64,000 nucleotides of DNA from Codonopsis lanceolata (GCA_013146195.2 CM028378.1:37844182-37908181); one strand, 5' to 3'. Counted from the first letter of the stretch, positions 11,757 to 24,158 are shown. Translations and numbers: made by a program. Notes: generated from the letters alone by a model not told the origin.

Positions 11757-14229
11757 TCTAAAAATCGCCCCAGGCGGCCGCCTAGGCCCCGTCTAGGCGC
11801 TAGGCGCCAGCCGTCCGCCGCGATTAAGGACAAATCGGATCAAAAGTCGCCAGAGAACAAAATTGCCAACTAGGCACCTTAATCGTCGACTAGTCGCTCT
11901 AAGGTTCTAGGCGCCGACGAAGAATTGTCAAACAAAAGAGAGGATCAAAGTTTAATTCCTTTGAAGCAAGAGGGAGAGAAGAACAAGAGGGTCTCGATCT
12001 CTCGATCTGGCCGGTTTGACCGATAGCGGAGAACGCAGTCAAGACGGAATAGGACGAGAAGTCTTCGGGCCTTTTCCTCATTCACTTGTACCCATGTAAC
12101 AACAACAAAGAGGCCGATTTGAGAACGTTTAGAGAGAATAGGGGGAAGTTTGGCTCGTAGACCAGATGGGGATTTTTAGAGAGAGAGAGAGAGAGAGAGG
12201 TGCGAGAGTTAAGAAAAATATGCATGGGGCTTTGACGGGAAGGGTTTTTCACTTTTCCTCCCTTTTGAAATTTGGAGTTAGGCTATACTGGTTTTCTACT
12301 TTTCCTCATTTTTTAAATTTGGAGTTACATAGTTTAGATTAGATGTAGCCCCTACCTAAGTGAGTAGCTTTTGACTTTTTTTTTCTTAATTAGTTTTCTA
12401 TTGGCAAAACACATCATTTGGCCACCCAACTTTTCAAAAATTTGCAATACGGCCACCGAAAGTTTTAAATTTTCATTCTTGCCACTGAACTAAAGTTATG
12501 TTGCAAGCATGCCCATTTTTTAACGGACGTTAGACTTAGACGTTAACTTTGAGTCAAATCCCTATTTTACCCTTCTAAAACTTAATTTATGTGATTTTAG
12601 AAACCTTAAGGGGTCAAAATGTTTCTTCTCCATCATAATCATGTCCCATGCTCATCAAACAAGTCCACATCTTCTTCATAGAATTGCAAAAACTGGGACA
12701 TTCTTCTACTTTCATCATAAATAATGGAGGTAGACAATTACAAGGGAGGTAAGTGATTCTTTTCGTCATTGGTCTCACATGAGTATTAAGCTCGAGATGG
12801 GTTTGATCGAACCAGATGGACAAGATCTGGGAAGCTTTGTAAAACCCAAATATAATCCGACGATGAAGGATTCACTTCCAATCTCAGACGATTCTGATGA
12901 TGCCTCCGCCGCCTCCACCGTTGAGGAAGTTATCAGATCGACGACTCCGACACCAACTCCAAACCCGATGTTTCTGCTCTTCAGATCGAATTGAACTGCC
13001 TCAATTCGAAGATCTGAAGCCCCTCGTACTCTCTGTCTTCTTTCTTCCCCAAATTTTCACTCAGATTAAAGTCGATTCTTTGAACTCTCCGTCTTCTCGC
13101 CGACCACCGTGGAAGCTGAGGATGAAGAAATTGATACCTAAAGAGAGATTCAGACCTGGGTTTGATTTTTGGGTTTGATCTGGGTTTAATAGATGACCAA
13201 AAAGCGCAAAAAATCACAAAAAATTGGTCTACTAGTGATGCGAATAGAGTATAGGTACCATATGTGACAGTAGAAAAAGAATAAACCCGTGAATGCCAGA
13301 CCATTTGTATGGAAATGTCTCTTTTCTGTTGTTTTTCTTGAAATCCTGAAGTGATCGTTTAATAAACGAGGTTACTTTACCAGATCTTGCTAGAAGTGGA
13401 GAAGGAAGAGAGGAGTGATGACGGAGCTGTCGTGCGATGAGAAAGGGTTGGGTGGTGATGTAGCAGGAGCCGGCTGAAGTATCGACGGGGATGGTAGATG
13501 GCGGAGAGCGGAGATGCAGCAGGAGAACGTGGAGCTTTGCTTGACAATGGAGAAGTTGAATGGAGTTAGAGAGGGATGAATAGGCTTGAAGTAATGTTGG
13601 AATTGACGATAAAGATGGGCGGGGGAGGGGGCGACGACTGTAGCCTTTTAGAAATCAAGTGATATTTAATTTCTTTTTAATTATAATTTGACCCATTCTC
13701 TTTATACAAATAGCAAATGTAATTTATTTTTTTTCAGTTAGACCCCTTAAATTTCTAATAGCAGACAAAAAATTGTATTTAGAAGGGTAAAATAGGTAAT
13801 GACATAATTTAACGGCCAAATTTAACGGCCGTCCAAAAAATAGACTCGCTTGCATCCTAACTAATGTATAGTGACATTATTGCAAGTTTTAAACTTTCGG
13901 TGGCCGTCTTGCAATTTTTTGAAAAGTTGGGTGGCCAAATGGAGGTTTTGCCTTTTCTAATCTAATGAAATTGTATATCCCTCCTTTCAAATTTAGAAAG
14001 ATATATATACAGCCAAAAGCAATTGATGGAAAATTATATAATATATCATTATTAATAATTAATTTAATTATTTTTTCTTATTTTGTGTGTTAGATCAAAC
14101 ATGACAACAATTTTAGGATGGAAGAAGTATCTATATTAAGAAAGATTATCAAAATAAGGATAGTTATGTCTTAACTCTAGCCCCGCCTAGTCTGACGCCT
14201 AGCGCCCGCTGATGATTTTTATAACACTG
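11757..14229. mobile_element. hAT-type non-autonomous element interrupted by a MULE
   Basis: The left end starts TCTAAAAATCGCCCC and runs into a GGCGGCCGCCTAGG...CTAGGCGCTAGGCGC block. The right end, GACGCCTAGCGCCC then GATTTTTATAACACTG, is its inverted partner. The 8-bp flanks CTTCTATT (11749-11756) and CTTCTATA (14230-14237) differ at one base. The intact relative at 55603-56147 shows that the left terminus has lost a few bases. Removing the nested MULE leaves about 0.9 kb with no transposase. A (GA)n tract lies at 12179-12199. Confidence 0.65.
12403..13952. mobile_element. Non-autonomous Mutator-like element (MULE) with long TIRs
   Basis: About 140-bp terminal inverted repeats start GGCAAAACACATCATTTGG on the left and GGCAAAACCTCCATTTGG read inward from the right. 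Shared internal words are GGCCACCCAACTTTTCA and CGGCCACCGAAAGTTT. The flanks are a 9-bp target duplication, TTTTCTATT (12394-12402) and TTTTCTAAT (13953-13961), with one mismatch. A 9-bp duplication is the signature of the Mutator superfamily. The interior (12770-13640) is GC-richer than the flanks and has short open frames such as DSDDASAASTVEEVI, so host-gene capture is possible. No MuDR transposase is present. Confidence 0.8.
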
Positions 14230-14237
14230 CTTCTATA

Positions 14238-14899
14238 GCATGCTCGCTTCTTTGTCAATGCCGACATCCACAGTTGTTTCATTCAGGATCCACTGTGCGC
14301 CATCTGTCTCTCTCCAAAATCGTTTGCCTTTCCCAAGAATAAAGGCCGAACAGAGAAGAGAAATGAAGGTTTATTTTGGGCCGGTTGGTCCGTCCCGCCC
14401 TGCAACCCAATGTGGATTGGGTTGAACCCAAATAGTTTCAAGCCAATTTTGTTGGGTGGTATGCCCGCCAAGTGCGGGTTGATCCCCCCGTTAATCCATT
14501 TTCTGCAAAATGCCACATTTGGAACCCATCGTAACCAGTCACCAACCCAACTCTGCAGACGGTTTCCGTTTCCCCAGTCCCAGTCCCATGCACAGCATAT
14601 GATTTGACATCACTAAACTTTGTGGTGGTCACTGCCAAATCTGCCACTAAAGGTTTTGATGTACAGTTGGGAACCGCTGGCATTTTCCAGAAAAGAGATT
14701 TATTTATGAAGAGCATCTACCAGGGACAGTGAGTATCATCAGCATTGGCACCACCGGCATAAGATAATAAAGATGAAGAAAATAACAACACATATAGTAG
14801 TAGGCAGCCAGCATCCACCACACTCAGCTGAATTATCTCCACTATGCGTAAAAGAAAATAATGACCAAAACAACAGCCTATATTCAACAAATTCTCTCA
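14238..14899. other. Spacer between the hAT element and the RCE1 3' end
   Basis: Contains a GGGCCGGTTGGTCCGTCCC repeat remnant (14377-14500) and no convincing gene. Short open frames on both strands lack family features. Confidence 0.4.
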
Positions 14900-15078
14900 A
14901 GCAAGGTGTCTAAAAACCAATAGTTTTACAAGACGACTTTGGCCATCACAAATTTAATACAGTTTACACTAGTAGCATACATTCTGCATGTCTCAGCAGC
15001 ACAAATGTTCAACCCCCGATTACCTGATTTTGCACCGGGAACGCCGACTGACTGAACACACAATACTTCCTTCACATA
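14900..15078 (-). other. Probable RCE1 3' UTR
   Basis: This is the minus-strand region immediately after the TAG at 15079-15081. It is non-coding and AT-rich. The cleavage site cannot be fixed from sequence. Confidence 0.4.
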
Positions 15079-18000
15079 CTATATGCATTTAGTGAAGAAG
15101 GTCTGCCCCACGTACCCACCAGTCATTGCCCTTCTCACATTGGATTCAAATAACTTCGGGTTATCCCTCAAAACTGCAGCTGCATCAGGGTTGAGGGGAT
15201 CCTCGTGATTTGGTTCCTGCCCACACAAGCTCCACTCAGTAAAATCATATTACAACCACCAATTCTCAAGACTCCCATTAGAAGATAAGATTTACCGTGA
15301 AGAGATGATACAAGCCATATATGATGGTATTTATATTAAGGACAGGTTTCCAGTCCTCTCGAAGAATGTTAAGACAGACATTTCCTTCCAAGTCAATGTT
15401 GGGATGGTAAACCTACAAATGGCATGCCATATTAGCAACCACCTGCAATTCCAGAAATATTGAGGAAATACTTGGAATAGAAGAGATTTTTCAATATCTC
15501 TACCTTTGTTTTGCACTTGACCTTTGGAGCTTCATGAGGATAAATTGGTGAAATATGGAATGTGAACGTAAAAATGCCACCTCTGAAAACAGGCATTTGC
15601 GATAGATAAAGTTTATTCCTATCTGCATCTTCATCAGTTATAAATTTATCTATACTAAAACAGAATGTATAGATGATCATAACACATTATCTTCACAAAA
15701 AGTACGCTCGTTAACTGTTAATACTCCCTCCATTCTATCGATGAGTCCATGTATGAAAGTCAGAAGAGTTTTAAGATTACGTAACTACCCTTCAGATCAA
15801 TTACTACAAGCAAATTCCCAATAGCATCCAACTTGTTGGTTGAAGTAAAAGGTTAGAAGGGTAATAAAGCTTCAAGTCACAAAGAGTCTTTTAAATGGAG
15901 TATGCTGATACTGAATACTACAAGGGAAAGAGGGACATTTTAGGTGGTACAGAGGGAAACCATTTTAATACTTTTTCAGCACAATACCCAACAAAAAAAA
16001 GAATCATGAGTAAAATTCCATGATTTATTGGTGACCACTCTCCTAATCTTGTGCAGTGAAATTTTTTGTCTTTTAGGTCATGTATGTTATATGATCTCCT
16101 CTCTTTTGCTCGGTGTCTAGTACATCATACACTAATGTGTATCTATGAATGCATCTCTCTCTCTCCCCCTCTCCGTCTCCCTTAAAAAATGCAACATGCA
16201 ATTGGTAAATTACTGTACCAACTGTGACTTGTGGAGTACTTAACAACCACTAACGCACCACCCAAAAAAGGAAGGGAAAAAAATAAGTATTATGAATTGA
16301 TAACAGGTCAATTCTAGAAAAATTATGATAATTACTTGCACGTTGATAACCTAAGATATTTTTTGATAACCTAAGATATTGCAGCACCTGCAATATCTTT
16401 TTCACTGCAGTGATGTCGAAGGTTGAACTCTGAGACTACCACGTAGCACGGGGAAGAAGCAAGTTGACGACAATTAAGCACAGCCATTCAAATAAACATA
16501 TAACACTATCATGACAGTAGCCTTTGTCAGATATAATTTGCAGAGATTAGCCTTGACAGATAAAGCTGCATCATGGATAAATTGCCCACGTTCCACTATA
16601 GCAGAAACTTATTCAGCATACTTACAAGTTCGGAGGGGGGGTGTAACTATTCATCTACCAACAATGAATGGCAAATTTCATTGCTAAAGATGCTTAAAAA
16701 TTCCACTTCTCTTAATCATAACACAATTCCCAAAGTTCTTTCTTAAATTTTTTATTTTTTATTGAATAGGTAAGTGTGGCCCTTGTTGGTACGGGGATTG
16801 GAACCAAGGACCTCAAGGACTAAAATTGAAAAATATATCTCTTAATTTGATTCATCAAGATCACCTAACAGAGCCCAGGCACTATGCATTTGTCCATAGG
16901 CTAGCCCCCAAGGTTATGCAAGTCTTCTACTTGTATTCATTAATGAGATTCGTGTATTCATTAATGAGATTGCAAACCAATAAATATGTCATTACTATGT
17001 AAGAGTTGGAGGTGAATGGTGTTAACCAGTGCTTAACTGCTTCGAAACAATCTTGAGAAACCTTTTGAGTGTAGTTCGCCTCAAAATAGTATCACTCCAG
17101 CCATTGATTTGGAAAAAAAGAATGAACAATTTAACAAGAAAAAAGGAACTACAAATTCATTAGAGACAACAAAAATTCAAAAAGAAAACCATAACAAAAA
17201 GAACTAGTGCATTTGATTCAGAGATATCGATTAGTTATTGATATAAGAATGAAGCACCAGGTTCCCCTTTTAGGGGGAATTGGATATAATGTATGCTTTG
17301 GAGTATGGAGAATTTTGTTGTTGTGATACTTATTTAAAAACACTAATAAGAAGTAAGATATTTGAAAAATACTAATAAGAAATAAGATTTTTTATTTTTT
17401 TATCTTTTTTTGATAGGTAATTGTGACCCCTTGTTAGTATGAGGATTGGAACCAAGGACCTCAAGATCTTAAAAATACAATACTTTTAATCTACTTATTA
17501 CTAGAAACCTAGTGGATATAGAAGAAGAATTGAGAAATAAATCATTTTTTATTAAACATATACTTGACCAATTTATTATGTATGATTGTCTTGCTTTTAA
17601 TGTAAATATATTTCACTGGTAACAGGCAGGTGGCAGCAAAAGGTTGAACCTCCAATTGGCATCTATCCATCTATGTATATATACACTTAATATCAAGGAA
17701 GAGGGGGTGATTGGTCTCTTAGACTCTCCTTTTTTATCTCTCCCCATTTCCTACCTCTATATTTCTACACAAAACTACCTCATAACCCCACTTTCTCTCT
17801 CATTTATAACTTTTAATGGAAAACAAAAATAATCCCTCATTTCTAGTGTCCATATCTTCCACAACAATTCATAATTAAAAAAATTCATTATCAACAATAA
17901 GAAATTCAAATTTTCATAATATTAACACACACTCATTACATGTGTTGGCTGCTGCTACAACTTGTGCCCAATTACCCAGATTCATTACCTTATTCCTTCA

Positions 18001-20703
18001 TTAACCCACTTTGCCAATCTTCTTTATTTACTTCTCTTTTTTTAATGAAGCGAGTTGTTTAAATAATGGGAGCCTTTTGTCTTGACGAGTCGAACAGCAT
18101 CTCCCTCCCTTCCTCTCTTGGTGCTTACTAGTATCTACCTTCTCCCAATTATCATTCTCATTGTTAATATTCATACAGAAATCCACAAGATTTCTGACAA
18201 GGATATGACCTAACATTGAGTTAGGTTCATTTGAGACCAGCAGCTCATTAGAAAAGTTGCATGGTATATACAGGTTTCTATTTCAATTGCAAACAGCAAG
18301 TCTACATTCAACTACAGTAGTGCGCAAAAAAGTATTAGAAATTACTATACTTGGATGATAGATAGTTGTAAAAAATCTAATCGGATAAACAGGTAGTGTA
18401 GGTTTGAACTTAATGAATATAATTTCATCCATTTTCTTATCAAAAAAAGAAAATAAAAATCATCCCTTCTAGTTAATTCTAATAAAAATCTAAGAAAAAA
18501 CCTCTATAAAACCAGGTTAGCAAGTATTTTCCACTCAAATAAGAAACTGAAACATAAGCTCAATGTCCAAGTGTCTATACAGAAACACTTGCAGACAACG
18601 GAATATATCTGACTCCCTTCATTCCTAAAGGAGTGTCTTGTTTAACCCAACACACTGATTTAAGAAAAGATAATTGACTATTATAAATATTAGGATAGTG
18701 TGTATTTTCCAAGGATACCCATGTGATAGTGGGGCCCATCTATTAAAGTGGTAATCAAATCAAGGGTAAAATGGTAATAGTAACTTTCAAAAAAAGAAAG
18801 ATTAGCAAGTGGACACTTTTTTCTGGAATGCCTAAAAAGGAAAGATGGATTCTAGAGACATTCGGAAGCCTGCAGTAGTTCAACAATTTAGAAAGATCTA
18901 GAAATGTGCACTTACAAATAATATCCTTCATCAGGCCGTATGGTGACTTCAAAGTTCATCAGATCATCTTTACCATTGGGAAACGATATGCTACATGTCT
19001 TGGGTAGGTTTAGTTCGCTTATATCTACATGAAAATTGAAACAGCAAGGTAAGGAACATGAGCAAATGTGGTAATCCAACACTCATTCCTTTAATAACAG
19101 TGTGCATCTGCCACTTATCATTTATACAGATCCATAACATGGGAACCACACGATGACTCCATAATAAGAGTGCATCATTTTTTGTCCGCCTTGTTTATTA
19201 TTAAAACCAGAAGCATTATTTACCAGAATGGTGAACCAGGTTTAATACTAGCAGTTAACAGAAAACTTGAGTAAGGCGTAAAAAAATGAATCTATGAAGC
19301 ATGATATGTCCTCAAGATCTTCTCTATTTATTTCCTTTTTCTTTTTTAATAATCTGGTTAGGCAGAATCATTTCAACTCATGCAAGAAAATTAACATGTT
19401 CACGTAAAGATTCCATGTCACGCAACCCTACCTAATCTGAGCAAGCATGAGATGACTTTATTGACCAGATAGAGCTGACACGTTCTCAAACTACGCTTAG
19501 GCTTGTTCGGAGAGATTTTAAAAACCTATTACTCTGTTTTGATTTTCAAAGATGCAAGAAGAAGTAGGCGACCATAAAACAGACATTACTAGATGATTTC
19601 ATTTGTTGCTAACGACAATGTTCCAAAATGGTCAAGAACACCATGATCTGTTTCTAAGAGAGTCCAAAGTAACAGTTAAATGGAGATTAAAAAAAAAAGG
19701 TAAAATACTAGCCAAACAGGTGTAACTCTTTTATGAATTGAGCACAGCTTGTGCACCTGTTCAATAAATACAACTCTTTCGTTAATAGAGAAGAGTTCAA
19801 TTTTGATAATCAGCAAAATTTAACAAAAACAGTCACTGAAATTGTGCATTCCCATGTACATTATGATTAACAGTTCTGCAGGTCAATTGATTTGTCTTTA
19901 ATTCTTTCACTAAAAAGAAGGATATAAACAAGTACGAGTGAATAATACAAGTGGTAAATGTGGACATGGGGGGATTATCTGCAATTCTGAAGGAAAATGG
20001 CTGGGTGGATATTATGGACTTGTGCTCGTGCAAGACTGCAACAGCCTCATCCAAACCAATGAGAGAATAGCCATCAGATGACAGGTCAAAGACATAATGA
20101 TATTGATGGGAGAAATTTATGCAACAATCCAACACACCCCGGGATGGCAACAAATGTGCTGATTTTCTGGCCAAGTTGGGAGCTTCGCAAGAGCTTCCTT
20201 TTGTGTATCTAGTTGATCCCATCCCCAATCTCATCCCTATCATCAAGGCGGACGAGGTGGGGGTGAGCTACGTTGGCATTTAGTGTTTTGTCCTAGTTTT
20301 TCCCTTTCACCAAAAAAATAAAGGTACTACTGACGGCTGACGCAACTATGCGTTTATTTTTATGACTATAATCTTGAAGGTTTGAATCCCACACCATTAA
20401 ACATGATAGGCTGGAAAATGTTCGCAAGGAGAAAAGGGATCTTCAATCGTGAAATCTGAGACGAGCTAAAGAGAGACATAACAGATGAAGATTGAAGTTT
20501 TTGGTATTTACTTAGCATATTACGTGTAAAAATTTATTAACACCAATGAGTGATTGAAAACCCGAAAAGAAGCATAAACACATGAGCAACATACCTTTAT
20601 GAAGACGTAACTCTCCCGCACTTTGCTTCTTCACTGGAGGTTTTCCATTGGAATTTTCAGCAAGTTCCCGTTGCTTCTCCTTTACTTTGAACAATTTAAT
20701 CAT
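15079..20703 (-). CDS. RCE1: RUB/NEDD8-conjugating E2 enzyme (RCE1/UBC12)
   Basis: Accepts RUB/NEDD8 from the AXR1-ECR1 E1 and transfers it to cullins, activating SCF and other CRL ubiquitin ligases (established for this family). Coding exons: 20703-20595, 19024-18916, 15582-15504, 15412-15296, 15216-15079. Phases agree at every junction and give 183 residues, matching the family length. The N-terminal extension MIKLFKVKEKQREL plus the KKQSAGELRLHK motif distinguishes UBC12 from ubiquitin E2s. The UBC fold follows: DISELNLPKTCSISFPNG, FTFHISPIYPHEAPKVKCKT, HPN at 102-104, catalytic Cys112 in NVCLNILREDW. It ends GQTFFTKCI. The introns are 79, 91, 3333 and 1570 bp; the long ones carry transposons. 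The start codon lies 4 bases after a 3' splice site, so a 5'-UTR intron precedes it. No disabling change is seen. Confidence 0.95.
15723..15956. mobile_element. Stowaway-like MITE in RCE1 intron
   Basis: Left end CTCCCTCCATTCTATCGATG after TA. The right side has the GGACATTTTAGGTGGTACAGAGGGA inverted counterpart in imperfect form (key motif ACAGAGGGA). No coding content. Confidence 0.4.
16741..17470. repeat. Two dispersed copies of a short interspersed repeat
   Basis: Copies at about 16741-16830 and 17390-17470 share a T-rich lead followed by GATTGGAACCAAGGACCTCAA. Read on the minus strand this contains GGTTCCAATCC, close to a tRNA B box, so a SINE origin is possible but not shown. Between them is ordinary AT-rich intron DNA, including a short tandem duplication of TTCATTAATGAGATT at 16936-16973. 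Confidence 0.45.
18613..18843. mobile_element. Stowaway/Mariner-like MITE in RCE1 intron
   Basis: Left end CTCCCTTCATTCCTAAAGGA then GTGTC. The right end read inward has CATTCCAGAAAAAAGTGTCC. The body contains the GGACACTT / GGGTAAAATGG words typical of these elements. It directly adjoins the RCE1 exon ending at 18916. Confidence 0.5.
19975..20318 (+). pseudogene. LINE (non-LTR retrotransposon) RNase H / 3' end fragment
   Basis: Plus-strand translation gives YYGLVLVQDCNSLIQTNERI, then after a stop and a one-base frameshift GNKCADFLAKLGASQELPF. The latter is the C-terminal end of the RNase H domain found in plant L1-type LINEs. An A-rich tail (CCAAAAAAATAAAGG) follows at about 20310. It is 5'-truncated, antisense to and inside an RCE1 intron. 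Confidence 0.65.
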
Positions 20704-20974
20704 TATGCTGCAGGCAAAAAAAATACTCTCATTATAATAATAAGAATCTAAGAGAACATGGTGATATTGTAACCCCAAAAAACCCTACGTAAATGTGTGT
20801 TTCACTTAAATTCCCCACTGAATCCCACTTCCATACACACTTAATATGGAGAGAGGATGCAGATGCACGAAATATGAAACAGACATGGTAACATATAAGC
20901 TAAATGCATTAGGCCATGGGCCCAACAAGGTACATTACTAGTTTGTTTAACGCATGATGCATGTGCTAGCCTTG

Positions 20975-21286
20975 TGTTAAGCTTGATATCCATTGTTGGG
21001 CCCCTATATAATAACTTAAGCTTTTAGATGAGTTGGTTACTTAACATGGTATCAGAGCTCTGGTTTGGCAAGGTCCTGGGTTCGAATCATCCCGCTTGCA
21101 TTTGTTACCCGGAATATTGTGGGTGCATGTTGTCACTCTGTTTGGTTTATGATGCCCTTGGTGAGGCATGTTTGCGTATCTCTCCACGTGTGGACGGGTC
21201 ACACGTGAGGGGAGTGTTAAGCTTGATATCCATTATTGGGCCCCTATCTAATAACTTAAGCTTTTAGATGAGTTGGTTACTTAACA
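20975..21286 (+). mobile_element. TRIM/SMART miniature LTR retrotransposon in the RCE1 5'-UTR intron
   Basis: Two 72-bp direct repeats, 20975-21046 and 21215-21286, begin TGTTAAGCTTGATATCC and end GGTTACTTAACA; they differ at two positions. Immediately after the first is TGGTATCAGAGC (21047-21058), the primer site complementary to the 3' end of initiator tRNA-Met. Immediately before the second is the purine run GTGAGGGGAG. The 168-bp interior has no ORF. The flanks CCTTG and CCTAA share three of five bases. The size and layout are exactly those of terminal-repeat retrotransposons in miniature, which depend on enzymes from other elements. An interior GGGTTCGAATC resembles a Pol III B box. Confidence 0.9.
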
Positions 21287-21784
21287 CCTAACAAAGTAAA
21301 AATTTGAAGTCACGAGTAAGATTTAGTTTTTTTATACATCCTAATTATAAAAAGAGATTCCATTTGAAACAACACAAAATTACAAATTTGCAACCCTCTG
21401 TGCATACATCCAATGCATGGCATTAGTAAATCAATGAAAGTAAAGGTAAAGCAACAATATTTAAGTTTGTTGCCATATTACATCTACAAGTGTCACATGA
21501 AGTACAAGTGCAAAGTTCAGAGCATCTAGCATGTTTCTTTCTTTTTACAACATACATATGACAAAGTAAGAATGGGTTACTTAAGTCTCTCACATTTTTA
21601 TTTATTTTAACAATGTGAGCCAAGAAAGACAAAGGTATGCTGCTCTAGAATCATTTTTCTGAATCCTCCATTTTCAAATTAGAAGCTGTAATTAGTTCAG
21701 CCAAGTATAAGTTGTATAACAGAGTAGATATCTTTATGTAGTACCTAATCCTCGTTTCAAATGAATTTCAAACATTCTCTAATA

Positions 21785-21962
21785 CTACCTCCGTTTCGGG
21801 TAAAGAGCCCCCATTTGAAAGTCAAACTTTTTAAGAAAATGACACTTTTAGTAGTCCATTAGTAATAAAATGACATTTTTATGCTTTAATTTTTGAAAGG
21901 GGACTCTTTAAGTGAAACATCTCAAAATGGAATAGTGGACTCTTTGCCCGGAATGGAGGGAG
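21785..21962. mobile_element. Stowaway MITE (178 bp)
   Basis: Flanked by TA on both sides. The inverted ends are CTACCTCCGTTTCGGG at the left and CCCGGAATGGAGGGAG at the right. A relative lies at 61708-61850 and a terminal fragment at about 31945-31985. Confidence 0.8.
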
Positions 21963-22627
21963 TAAAATGTAATATGATGTACTAGTAAACATTTTTATCC
22001 TTGACAGTATTGAGTATTGCAAGAGATATCCCATTTCATCCAAATTTTTAACCATAAAAACTAAAATGACTTAACAAAAATGATCATTTTATTTAGTGCC
22101 AATCAAGATACATATGACAGGAGTGTTGTATATCTCTAGCATTGTCCTTTTTTCCGGTGCTGCATTAGCGACTACCTCGCTTTTTTATGTCATATGCCAA
22201 GTTCTCTGAAATGGCATGAAGATTTTTTTTTTTTTTGCAGTATTCACTCAATTTTTATCCACGTTTTGGTATACTTCTAAAATCTTAAGTTGCAATTATA
22301 TGAAAATACATTCTCCATATGAAATGACAGTTCAAGCTGTAATCTTAAGTTGATCTCAAAATACTTTCTATTATAAATTTTTATTTTCGGAACTTTTTTT
22401 TTAAAAAAAAGCAGTGTAATAATAGAAAAAAAGTATCAAAAGAGGTCACACTTCCTAGGTACACGGACAGTATACAAAAGAATCCGGCAATTAACTTCTT
22501 ATCAACAAAAAGTAATAATACTCAACTGCAATAGACTTTTCTATCTTCAACATACGTCTTACAACTGCCTTTCTTGGATGCGAACAAGAAAAAGTACCTA
22601 GGGCAACACTAAACAAACAGAGTCTAA

Positions 22628-22851
22628 GTGCTTGTTTGGTGGAACGTTTTGACCAGGTAAAAAATGAAGTATTTCCTCTTTTAAATTGTTTCAATGCGAG
22701 CGCTTTAAAAATATGTTGTGTTTATAACTCCTTTGTTTATCAAAATAACGTTTTGAAAAAGTTTCTCAAATGTATTTACAAAAAAAAATGTGTTTTGAAA
22801 ACACTGCGTTTTGAAAAAGCTACATTTCAAAACGTTGCACCAAACGAGACC
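22628..22851. mobile_element. Tourist-like (PIF/Harbinger) MITE (224 bp)
   Basis: Flanked by TAA on both sides (22625-22627, 22852-22854), the PIF/Harbinger target size. The ends GTGCTTGTTTGGTGGAACG and, inverted, GGTCTCGTTTGGTGCAACG match at most positions. The interior repeats CGTTTTGAAAA words. Confidence 0.8.
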
Positions 22852-24000
22852 TAAAGTTGACAAGAATTTAATTAATCCTACATAATGCATGCGATAATTT
22901 TTTACTTTTTTTGTCATTTATTTTTTGTTTTTTCTCGGGGAGTTTAACTGCAGTCAACTATTGAGAGCAAAGAATGTTGAAAGATTCAAGGACCAACATT
23001 CCCTTCATCAATATGCAACAATTTCTCAGTCATGTGATGCAGAGTGTCAGCAAGGCATGTACTACCTATTCCAACCAAATGACTTCATTTACCATTGCCA
23101 ATACTAATAAGGAATGCCAGGCACATGGACAAGGAGTCTACCAATTATTGGTGTTAGAGGTCCCCCTCTTCAAATGTCAATGCTTCTTGGCTGCTTACTT
23201 TTTTCTCAGGGATACCAAAATGAATACTGGTATTACCTAGCGGAGAATGATTCTGGAAAGAGCAAGCAAATACACAAACCCCAAAAAGCAAAACATAATT
23301 TTCAATATATATAGGTGCAACTGATGTTTGCCAAGATTTCAAAAAAAGAAAAATACCTTCATAAAGGAGCAATCAAAGTTTGCAAGCAATAAATGTATTG
23401 CCTACATAACCTCTTAACATTGATAGCATTAAACCAACTGAAATCTCCTGTCTTAGAAAGTAAAACGAGCGCAAACCACTTGTAATACTTATGAAATATC
23501 TAAATCAGAAAGTATCAAAATTTCAAGATAATAACACAAATTAACAACCCTTATACCTCAAATAAGCCCTAAAAAACAATAACAAACAAATCCATCACGA
23601 GAACGACAATTAAACACAACAAACATAGTATTCTTCAGAAGAATAGGACCACCCCTCAGTAACCAGAATTAAATTGTTAATATTTCAAGACAAAGCACAG
23701 CTAAATTCCTGAATCAAAACACCATCATTTAGATATTCGTTCAACACGTAACACCTCAACAAAGTAAAAAACTCAGATCAAACAAACTACTGAATAATTC
23801 AACTGAAAATCAGTCAACGACGGATTTAGCGAAGAAATGGAACCAAAGCTATAAAAATTCACGATCTGATAAAAAAATCAATGATCAGTAACATATATAT
23901 ACGTATCGATATATACTATCAACCTATACATACGTGTAATTAAAAATGAAAATCAAGAATAATTGAAAAGCAAGAAAGGGAGAGCTAAGAAGAAGTTAAC

Positions 24001-24127
24001 CAGTTCGACGAAAAGCCGCGGAGAAGCAAGGGAGGGTCGATTTCAGATTTCAGGGGCTCTTATCAAAACAGATGTAGAATATGAGAGAGAGAGAGAGAGA
24101 GAGAATCTGAGAGAGGACGCTGAAAGC
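24001..24127 (-). other. RCE1: Probable non-coding first exon of RCE1
   Basis: The minus strand reads a CT-rich leader ending CGTCGAACTG|GTTAAC, a good donor at 24001/24000. The acceptor CTGCAG|CATAATG is at 20709-20707. Exon and intron (about 3.29 kb) are inferred from these signals and from the promoter just upstream; transcript data would be needed to confirm. A (GA)n tract lies in it at 24083-24104. Confidence 0.5.
24083..24104. repeat. (GA)n microsatellite
   Basis: Eleven GA units; on the RCE1 sense strand this is a CT tract in the presumed 5' UTR. Confidence 0.95.
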
Positions 24128-24151
24128 AAGTATACTTTTTGGAAAGGCGTT

Positions 24152-24158
24152 CTTATAC
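24152..24158 (-). promoter_or_regulatory. RCE1: Candidate TATA box of RCE1
   Basis: The minus strand reads GGTGTATAAGAACGCC. The spacing would put transcription start near 24125, upstream of the presumed non-coding exon. Confidence 0.5.

Noticed and set aside
19833..20246. 137-codon minus-strand frame in the RCE1 intron
   Set aside because: It is the opposite strand of the LINE RNase H relic read on the plus strand.
21060..21100. tRNA-like B box (GGGTTCGAATC) as a tRNA gene or SINE
   Set aside because: No cloverleaf can be formed, and the sequence lies between two 72-bp LTRs with PBS and PPT, so it belongs to the TRIM.
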